DNA from: Cryptomeria japonica
Lineage: Eukaryota > Streptophyta > Pinopsida > Cupressales > Cupressaceae
DNA: 64,000 nt
Assembly (NCBI RefSeq): GCF_030272615.1
Contig: NC_081412.1
Location: 685,262,583-685,326,582, forward strand
Direction: 5' to 3'
Shown here: positions 56,423 to 64,000 of the stretch, in pieces
Layout: every line of letters begins with the position of its first letter
Position numbering within the stretch: the stretch's first letter is position 1
The notes under the pieces: generated by a model
Told to the model about the DNA's origin: nothing
The model's input: only the letters and a program-made list of their open reading frames with translations
Databases searched by the model: none
Made by a program: the position numbers and the translations under genes

Positions 56423-58471
56423 GGGGTATGAGCCTATCCAAATACTCATGGTAAAGTAGAGGAAAGAGAGGTCAAGGAGATGAGCAAAGGAGCACAATCA
56501 CAAGGAGTATAAGACATCACTAATCTCAAAGAACCAAGCCCCCAATCCTAGGATCTTAACTCACTCAAATGCATGCAAGGGAACACAAGACAAAACAAAA
56601 ACAAAAAGGAAAACAAAAGGCCAACAAAGATAATCAAAGACAAAAAGGTAAAAATGACACACAACACAAAAGCTAAAGACAAAAAACAAAACCTCAAGTC
56701 AACTAGCCGAAGAGACTTTGATATCAAAATATCTCAACAACTAATATCATTCTTGACAAATTCCATCTCAAGAACACAAGCAATCGCATAAAAGAGAAAA
56801 ATATGCATCATCCATGAACCACCAATAGCAAAGGTATGAGCTCATGAGAAGAAGGAAAGAGAGAGAACAAATACACACTAGATGTGTTTTTCTCTGTGAT
56901 CCATGAGAAGAATGAAAGAGAACATGGATAGATACCCTAGATGTGTTTTTCTAGGTGATCCATGTTGGTGAGGAGAGTAGGAATAGTCTAGTTGTGTTCT
57001 TCTAGTTCCATTCATCCTCATGTGTGTGTGTAAGTGATATCTGGTTCAAGTGTATAGCACTTTTTATAAGAGTTTTTTTCTTTAGTTTCGAGTGTGCTTC
57101 AATCTGTTTAAGACATATAATGCAAATGTAAATGCTAAGGGGCGAATTTCTAGTTTCAAGAACATCCTGTGTAAGAGTTTGTTTTCTCTAGTTTTAAGAA
57201 TGTGTAACCTCTTTTAAGACAAATACATTCCTAGCTTCAAGGACATCTTGTGTAAGAGTTTGTTTTCTCTGGTTTCAGTGATGTGCACCCCGTCTAAGAC
57301 ATATATCAAATGTTGTGTCTAGTTTCAGGCATTCAACATGTCGTATAAGAGTTTGTTTTCTCTAGTTTCGAGATTGAACACCCCATTTAAGACATGCAAA
57401 AAATGGTATACAATAATATGGTACAAAGAGGGTGATATGGGTGCCCCCCCCCCTTAAGATGTCAACATAGCCCTATGTTGATGTCTTATGGAAGCTAGAA
57501 ACAAGGATACCCACCTTCAAACATTGAGGAGATATCCTTTAGGCAACAATGTCATAAATCTAAGCTAAAGAGAGAATACTCTTCAAGAAAGGATAAGATA
57601 ATTGGAAAAGAGATATCTTTCAAGAAGTGTAAAGAGGATCCTTGGAGGAGAAGAGATCTTTTCTCAAAAGACATCTACCTCCAGGAGGAGTTTCTTGAAC
57701 AAACATAGCACCTTCTACCAAAGAAGAGAAGGAGAACAAGAAATGGATTCTTGATGAAGGATGACACACTTTTGACCCAATATGTGCATTTCCAAGTGAA
57801 AAAGAGGTTGTATCCAAGGACATGCACCTCTTACATAAGAAAGAATCCTTGAGAAAACAATAAATTCACACAAGGAATGACATCAAACCATAAGAAAACA
57901 CCACTCAACAAAGGAAAAGTGGATCCTTAGAAAGGATAAGAGAGAAAGAAAAAGAAATCATTGCCCACCAAGTGTAAGGACAATGGGAATAATTACACAA
58001 CCTCTAAGGAGAGGCTATGCATAATTTACTCACATGAAGAAATATTACATGCAAGAAAAGAGACATACCATTTATCAAAGAGACATACCATTTCATGCAA
58101 GAAAGGATATCAAAAATAAATAAAATGCAACCCCTAAAGGGAATTGTGGTACTTTAAGGAGAAAGAAAAGGAATAAGATAGAGGGAAGGATGAACCATGT
58201 TGTTGTCACAATATGTTTGATATTGAAAAAGAATCACCTCTTATAACAAAGAGCCCCCAATTAAGTTAACTCCAAGTGTCATAGGGTGAGGAGCAACATG
58301 AAAGATGAGAAGAGTGCCAAGGCACTACTTTCTCACCAAGAATTTAAAGAGAAATATTAGTGGATAGATTTATTTGAGCCTTATCAAATTGTTCTTGAAC
58401 AAATTCCTTAAATGCTTTACATTTTCCAGATAATGACAATAGCTATGATGAAAAATACAATTCTCATCACC
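56423..58471 (-). mobile_element. Gypsy internal region without pol
   Basis: Between the end of gag (58472) and the polypurine tract (56404) there are only 2 kb, with no protease, reverse transcriptase, RNase H or integrase in any frame. It contains the stem-loop repeats at 57040-57400 and a purine-rich stretch (57480-58330) with many GGATCCTT-GAGAA-like segments. The element is either deleted or a non-autonomous form. Confidence 0.6.
57040..57400 (-). repeat. Stem-loop repeat units, related to those in the LARD
   Basis: About four or five units. On the minus strand each runs CTTACACAGGATGT or CTTACACAAGATGT, then TTGAAACTAGA or a variant, joined by GTCTTAGAC-like links. CAAG/CTTG and CAGGA/TTCTTG arms vary together in part. 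Same layout as the GTCTTATACAGG...GAAACCAGAC units at 35839-37330. Confidence 0.65.
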
Positions 58472-58648
58472 TTATTTATTCTTTTTGCTAAACTTTGTGA
58501 AAGTAAAAACAACATTCTTTTCATACTTTAGTTTCAAAAAGATTATAGTTGCTAACCTTTCTTGATCATCAATAAAAATAGGCTTTGTCTCTTGTGATGT
58601 TGAATTAGGATTGTTAGAAGAGGAAGGTGTTGGCATTTGTGCAGAGTA
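58472..58648 (-). pseudogene. gag: Gypsy gag, C-terminal fragment
   Basis: Minus-strand translation gives a Ser/Asn/Pro-rich stretch and PIFIDDQERLATIIFLKLKY. It continues the gag fragment at 60181-60850, from which it is separated by the solo LTR. The end of the frame is at 58472. Confidence 0.55.
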
Positions 58649-60180
58649 TGTTGACATAATGATATTATGTTGTCATTGATGTCATTATGTTGGAGGGTGA
58701 ACCAGTAATATGTTGAAAAGTGAACCGGTATAATGTGGTGAACCGATATATGTGCAAAGAAGTGAACCTGTATATTGGAGCTAAGCTGCTGGCAAAGAGA
58801 ACCAGTATGGTGGTGTAAAAACAATATATAAGCAATAGGTGAAGCGGTATGTTTGTCCAAGTGAACCGGTATGATGAAATGTGAACCGGTACATGAATGT
58901 GGTAGGACTACTGGTTGATAGTTTTAGCTTCGGGTTTCCAGTTGAAGTGTTCCAAGCTTGTGTGATTCAACCGATGACATCGTGTGATGAGTTAGCATTA
59001 TAATGAAGATCATATCATATTGCCATGTCACCCTTGTGCACGTGAAGGTTCTTACATGAACGAGATTGATCCTATCTACCTCAGGAATGTGTGAAGTCCC
59101 TGTAAACGGTGGAGAATGTGTGATGGGTTATCGCCTCCATGAAGCGGTGAAGAACGAACAATGGAGAGTGTCTTTAGATCTATTCAAGACTGTTGTATTC
59201 AAATGCAAAGTGTTCAATGGTTAGGATTGAACCGATCAAATTGCTTAACCTAAATGTTTAGGGTTTAGGGTTTATGCTACCAACCTATCTATTTCCTATA
59301 AGGTCGATGTTGTGTTTCATACTGAGGTTGTTGGAAAATGGTGTGTATGCATCTAAGTGTAAAGATACGTAATTCTTGCCAAACTAGATGAGATAAGAGG
59401 ATTGATACCTGCATAGTGTGTGTGCAGAAGGAAGGAACTAAAGCGGATCTGCATTGGCATTGAGTGCTATTATCAGATCATTGTAATACCTGTTAATCTT
59501 TAATCACTTCAACAGTTGGAAAATCCCTTAACCGGGTAGCTTTAACCAGCTTGTTGTAAATCCTTTAACAGGGTGACTCAAATTCATTGAGTTCTTGAAA
59601 TCCTCTAACAAGGTAACCTCTAACAGGGTTTAACCCTTAACCGGGTATTTAGCTATCCCTTAACCGGGTGATCCCTAACAGGATCAGTTCCTAATAGAAC
59701 CTATTGTAACAGTCTTTAACCGGACTAAGCTCCTAATAGAGCGGACTTTTAAAGAGTTCAAAAACAACTTGTGGGTATTCATCCCCACCGTGGTTTTTCC
59801 CAGTTGGGTTTCCACGTGAAAAATTTGTATGTTATGTGTGGTGGTTTTCATGTGATGGTTTAAGTGATTTGTGTCTGAAGGTAAATCATGTTGAACTAGT
59901 TGTTATTATATTTCTGATGATTTATTACCTAATCATGGATAAGGGTGAAATGGAAGTGTAGTATTAAGCTGAGTGGAAAGCTAAGTGATTAACTAGTTAA
60001 TGTTTGTTACAGTCATTCTTAGCTTTACCGCTTGTACTCTGTTTCCGATCGGTGTTACTGTTTACCATACATTTGTAGTGTTTGTTGTCTAACCGGTTTT
60101 TGGAAAGTGTTTTTGACTATACTGAATCACCCCCCCTCTCAGTACTGGTTTGGTACTTACCGTTCATCATTAAGTTATCA
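58649..60180 (+). mobile_element. Solo Copia LTR inserted in the Gypsy gag
   Basis: 1,532 bp, TGTTGACATA to AAGTTATCA. It has AACCGGTA repeats in U3, the micro stem-loop array (59518-59743), the two-arm stem-loop (59789-59816) and CACCCCCCCTCTCAG near the end. These match the plan of the Copia B and C LTRs, but the sequence is clearly a different family. Both flanks are Gypsy gag. A target duplication is not clear (GAGTA against GAAGG). Confidence 0.8.
59518..59743 (+). other. Array of micro stem-loops in the solo Copia LTR
   Basis: The clearest copy of the array. Perfect hairpins: GATCC-CTAACA-GGATC (59670-59685), GTTC-CTAATA-GAAC (59687-59700), AGTC with GACT around TTTAACCG (59711-59726) and GCTC-CTAATA-GAGC (59729-59742). 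Further hairpins are AACC/GGTT, ACCC/GGGT and CCT/AGG around TAACA or TAACC cores. Confidence 0.8.
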
Positions 60181-60850
60181 GAAGGATTGTCATCTATGAT
60201 TTTAACTATTCCTCTATCAATGAGTCCTTGCATTCCATTTTGAAAATTAGGACACTCATTGGTAGTATGATCATTGGTTTGGTGATATGAACAAAAGGGA
60301 GGTTTTGAAGAAGCACTTTTAGTTGAACGATAGGTTTGTTGCCTTACAAGATGATCTTTGAAGTCTTGAATCTTAAGGAGATCATCCGTAGAAGAATTAT
60401 GATAATGTCATAGGCCTTTTTTGCTAGCTTGTGTAGGATGGTTTATAGGGACTCTAATTTCTTGTTAAAATTTTTCAAGTCCTGGTCCTCTAAAACCTTG
60501 TTTTGATACTATGTTAAAGCCATTCCTATAAGAATATTTTATTAAAAAATGGGGAGGAACATTATAATAAATTTCATTGAAGTTTGTAGTGTAAGCATGT
60601 TTATAAGGAACAAAGGGACAAGTAGATGAAGAAGGAATATCTTATCGAGGAGGATTTTCCTTTCTTTCTTCATGCATATCCTCTTTAGTGGATTGGGAAG
60701 AAATATCCTTATCATCTAAGGCCTTATCTTTACTTAATGTAATGTTGGGAGATAGATCATGAATGAAATGCATAAAATCATCATCTCTACAAATATTTTA
60801 ATAACTAAGATAGGCTCTAGGGAAATAAGGAGGATCTAGAGAGATTGAAA
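60181..60850 (-). pseudogene. gag: Gypsy gag fragment with zinc-knuckle-like motif
   Basis: Minus-strand translation, with several stops, includes a stretch with PPHFLIKYSYRNGFNI, HLVRQQTYRSTKSASS, FCSYHQTNDHTTNECPNF and MQGLIDRGIVKI. The Cys-x2-His ... His-x4-Cys layout followed by a short helix and LIDRGI is typical of plant Gypsy gag near its nucleocapsid end. The fragment is cut on the right by Copia C, so the rest of gag should reappear beyond the right edge of the window. Confidence 0.65.
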
Positions 60851-60857
60851 CACCAAT

Positions 60858-62252
60858 TGATGGTATGATGAAAGAATAAGTATCTGGTCAACTACAGAGA
60901 GGGGGGGGGGGGGTGAATCAGTAGATAGAAAAACTGTTACAACTTTACCAATCTCAAAATCAATCTCTCAAAGTAAAATTAAAATTATCAATGTAATACA
61001 ACTATCAAGATAAAAACTCATAAGATAAACCGGTTGACTGTTACAACAAATTAACAGTAAACAACTTCAAACTCATAAACATCCAAATGCTTTTTCATAT
61101 GTCAACAAACTTCATTTCTCAATGCTTCCGATTATCATAACTTATCAAAGTATTTAAGTAGTTAAGTAAATCAACCATAAGAAATATAACCACAAAAACA
61201 TTCACCACTTGATACAAATATTTTTGACGTGGAAACCCAAATGGGAAAAACTACGGTGAGATGAGAATCACAAGATAACTATCTGAACTCTTTTGAAGTT
61301 CACCCTGTTAGGAGCCTAGTCTGTTAAAGTTTTACAAAATTCCTATTAAGAACTAATCCTATTAGGAACCACTCGGTTAAGGGATTGACTATAATGCCTT
61401 GTTAGAAGCAATACCCTATAAGGAGTAACCTCGATAGAGGATTTGAAAAACCAAGCTAATGGATCACCTTGTTAGAGGATTTGAATAGCACCAATCTTGT
61501 TAGAGATTAGTCGGTTAAGGCATTTCAATTCTACTGTAATTGTTAGAAAATAACAAGAGTTTGTTGATCTATCTTAATAGCACTACACTTGCTTGATCAG
61601 ATCCATTTCATGCTCCTATCTGCCTTTACTCAAACTGTAGATACATCATCTGGTTTGGTAACTACACACTCAACTGATCTTTGCCAAAACTGAAACTAAA
61701 CAACTTCATCGACCTTATAAACAAATCAATTAGTTCAGTAACACAACAAAAACCTAATTCTCATAGAGATTACAAAACAAGCCAGTTCAAGTATGATTGT
61801 TGGATTATATAGAAATCTTTGCACATCAATCAAGAAAAACCTCGATCACTCCTTGATTACCGCTTCATTGAACTTAGTAACTCATCACGCTCTTTGCATT
61901 ATATCCAATATACTTTCTCATTCCCTAGACAAAAACTGTTACTTCAACGCGCCAAAATCACTTGAAATTGTCTTCAGACAATAATCATATGTGTCATAAT
62001 AATTGTCGTTCATCATTAGATCATAAACCAATATAACCAATTCACCAAACTTAATCGGTTAGGGTTTATCAAAAGCAACAGGTAGTGTTTACCGGTTGTT
62101 GGTTCAACTCTCCAATATATAGCAATACCAGTTCACTCCACAAATCCTTCCGACCAGTTACAAAACAATATTACAACAATATCATTACTGATTAATTGAC
62201 ATCAATGACAACATAACATATCATTAATACAATATTCATGCAAATGCCTACA
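60858..62252 (-). repeat. Copia C 3' LTR
   Basis: 1,395 bp, minus strand TGTAGGCATT to ATACCATCA. Has the micro stem-loop array (61302-61527) and a homopolymer of 13 C on the coding strand (G-run 60901-60913). Confidence 0.92.
61302..61527 (-). other. Array of micro stem-loops in Copia C LTR
   Basis: Reverse-strand counterpart of 51590-51825. Cores such as CCTAATAGG, CTTAACCGA, CTAACAAGG and CCTTATAGGG occur in the same order, with substitutions in several stems. Confidence 0.65.
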
Positions 62253-62264
62253 ATCTCCCCCTTT
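62253..62264 (-). promoter_or_regulatory. Copia C polypurine tract
   Basis: Minus strand AAAGGGGGAGAT directly before the LTR start TGTAGG. Confidence 0.9.
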
Positions 62265-62585
62265 GTCATTGATGGTAATACAAATATCAATACCATTGAT
62301 TGTTGCTATGATTGTGAATAGGAATCTTGATTTACACTACCAATTATTCACCATGCTCTCCATGTCTTCAGCTTGTCACTGGTTCTTCTTCCCATAATCA
62401 CATAATTCTTCTTCCCTTTTGACAATAATGCCAAATTGAAAGTAAAACATGTAATGTCAAATTTCACTGTGTAGCATCAACAACCTGCAACTTGATGCTC
62501 CCCCAGTGGAATAACTCCACTTCTACACCAATCTTTCTATAAAATTCTGCAAGTAGCTCTAGGACTGATGTAATCTACATCATTC

Positions 62586-64000
62586 TTAACTAACCTCATG
62601 AAGGGGTGCAACCCCTATCTAACTTCTAAGATACTCATAAGTAGTCTTAGGCAGAGGTTTAGTAAAGATATATGCAATTTTCTCCTTGGTAGAAACATGC
62701 TCCAAGATCACATCTTTACTCTGCACTTTTTCCCTCAAGAAATGATACTTCAATTCAATATGCTTGGTTCGTGCATGCAAAAAAGGGTTCTTGGAAATAT
62801 TTATGGCACTTGTATTATCACATAAAATCTTTATAGGTTCTGAAATCTTCATCTTAAAACCTTCCAAAATGTGCCTCATCCAGATAGCCTGAGTACAATT
62901 CATGTAAGTTGCAACATCCTCAACTTCAGCAATAGATTGTGAAGTACAACTCTGCTTCTTACTACTCCATGAAACAAGTCTTCCTCCAAGAAAAAATGCT
63001 CCACCGATTGTGCTTTTCCAGTCATCAACATTTCTTGCCCAATCTGCATCTTTTTACATCTTCAAGTCAAAATTTCCTCCATATGGATACCATAATCCAC
63101 AGTCAATAGTACCTTTGAGGTATCTAAAGATTCTCTTGGTTTCTATCAGGTGTGTCTCCTTAGGATTCTTCTAGAATCTAGCAACTATGCCAACTGCATG
63201 GGCTATGTTCGGTCGGCTACAAACAACATAGTGCAATTTGCCAATCATTGAATTGTATTCCCTCTCATCAAAAGAATTAGATTCGTCTTCCTTGGACAAC
63301 TTACAACCTATAACCATTGGTGTCCCAACTAGTTTACAATCACTCATGCCAAATTTCTTCAAGACCTCTTTGACATACTTTGACAGTGTGATGAAAATAC
63401 CATTCTTCATTTGTTGTATTTGCAAGCCTATGAAAAAATTTATTTCTCCCACTAGAGACATTTTAAACTCATTTTTCATTTCATCTGCAAAACTATTGCT
63501 CATGTCATCATAGCCTCCAAATATGATATCATCTACAAATACTTCGCTGACCAGTATTTTATCTCCTTCAGATTTGAGATATATGTTACTATCATCATTA
63601 GTTCTCAGAAATCCTATCTTCATTAGATGTGTATGAAGCCTTTCATACCATTCTCTCGGTGCCTGCTTTAATCCATATAAAGCCTTATGCAATCTACATA
63701 CCATGTCTTTCTCATCATTCAAAGAATAACCATTTGGCTGCTCAATGTATACTTCTTCTTTCAATATCCCATTAAAAAATGTTGACTTAACATCCATCTG
63801 GTATACCTTGAATTTCTTATGTGTTGCAAATGCAATTAAAGTTCTGCCACCTTCCAGTCTTGCCACTGGTGCAAAAGTCTCACCATAATCTTCTCCTTCC
63901 TCTTGTGCATAACTTTTGCAAACCAACCTAGCTTTGTTGTGAACTACAACACCATCTTCATTCAACCTGTTCCTGAATACCCACTTAGTACCTATCACAT
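62586..64000 (-). pseudogene. pol: Copia C pol: reverse transcriptase and RNase H, 5' end beyond the window
   Basis: One frame from the window edge to the TAA at 62586. The reverse transcriptase part is open for 275 codons, with GTKWVFRNRLNEDG, MDVKSTFFNG, LYGLKQAPREWYERL and FVDDIIFGG (catalytic Asp pair intact, Phe for Tyr). A TAG at 63168, a TAA near 63049 and a TAG at 62616 interrupt the rest. RNase H shows DADWA, the Ser-rich SWSSKKQSC stretch, CDNTSAINISKNP and a terminal IFTKPLPKT. Compared with Copia B it keeps Gln or Arg codons where B has stops, and keeps the catalytic Asp that B has as His. Confidence 0.92.

Larger units (their letters stand above)
60858..64000 (-). mobile_element. 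Copia C: 3' half of a sibling of Copia B
   Basis: On the minus strand: end of pol (62586-64000), polypurine tract, 3' LTR (60858-62252). The 5' part lies outside the window. Encoded RNase H and reverse transcriptase are closely similar to Copia B over the whole overlap. It is inserted into Gypsy gag at 60857. Confidence 0.9.

Noticed and set aside
58644-60185. Target-site duplication for the solo Copia LTR
   Set aside because: GAGTA against GAAGG shares too little to claim.
1-64000. tRNA, rRNA or organellar insertions
   Set aside because: No cloverleaf, rRNA-like or plastid/mitochondrial gene sequence was recognised by eye; a covariance-model or organelle-genome search would be decisive and was not possible here.

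Overview
The window looks like plant nuclear DNA of a large, repeat-rich genome. It is AT-rich, has almost no intact host genes, and is packed with nested LTR retrotransposons: Copia elements with TGGTATCAGAG-type primer sites and Gypsy relics. Several LTRs resemble what I recall of conifer LTRs, so a gymnosperm is my best guess, as inference only. No tRNA, rRNA, CRISPR or bacterial-type operon was recognised.

Layout. 1-13.2 kb is old AT-rich DNA carrying a 2.2-kb direct duplication (2290-4493 and 9245-11433). Each copy holds a minus-strand gene for a ~145-residue basic protein of unknown function; these are the only plausible host genes. 13.25-14.8 kb is a decayed transposon-type ORF, followed by an isolated decayed RNase H domain (15.4-15.8 kb). 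20.2-23.3 kb is a Gypsy-type relic with two ~1-kb terminal copies. 23.65-30.49 kb is a complete but decayed minus-strand LTR element ('element A') with a coiled-coil/zinc-knuckle ORF1 and a ~1,100-codon ORF2 of unknown function, and no reverse transcriptase, integrase or RNase H.

30.5-45.35 kb is a three-level nest. A minus-strand Copia relic (level 0) was split by a large non-coding LTR element of the LARD type (30822-44305, level 1). The right LTR of that element was then split by a young non-autonomous Copia (38396-43397, level 2) with ~99% identical LTRs, a full gag, a protease stub and an acidic ORF in place of pol. 45.35-52.24 kb is a plus-strand Copia ('B') whose whole polyprotein is still in one frame but has 13 premature stops. 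52.2-60.86 kb holds Gypsy LTR/gag relics on the minus strand, interrupted by two solo LTRs from different Copia-like families. 60.86-64 kb is the 3' half of a sibling of Copia B ('C') on the minus strand, running off the window.

How the parts relate. Most elements here are non-autonomous or defective and would depend on enzymes supplied in trans. The most unusual signals are: (i) arrays of tiny stem-loops with a near-constant CTAACA-type loop and stems that change in a compensating way, inside the B, C and solo Copia LTRs; (ii) the enzyme-less element A with its long single-frame ORF2; (iii) the gag-only Copia; and (iv) nonsense codons concentrated at former CAG and CGA codons, as expected from deamination of methylated cytosines in silenced DNA.
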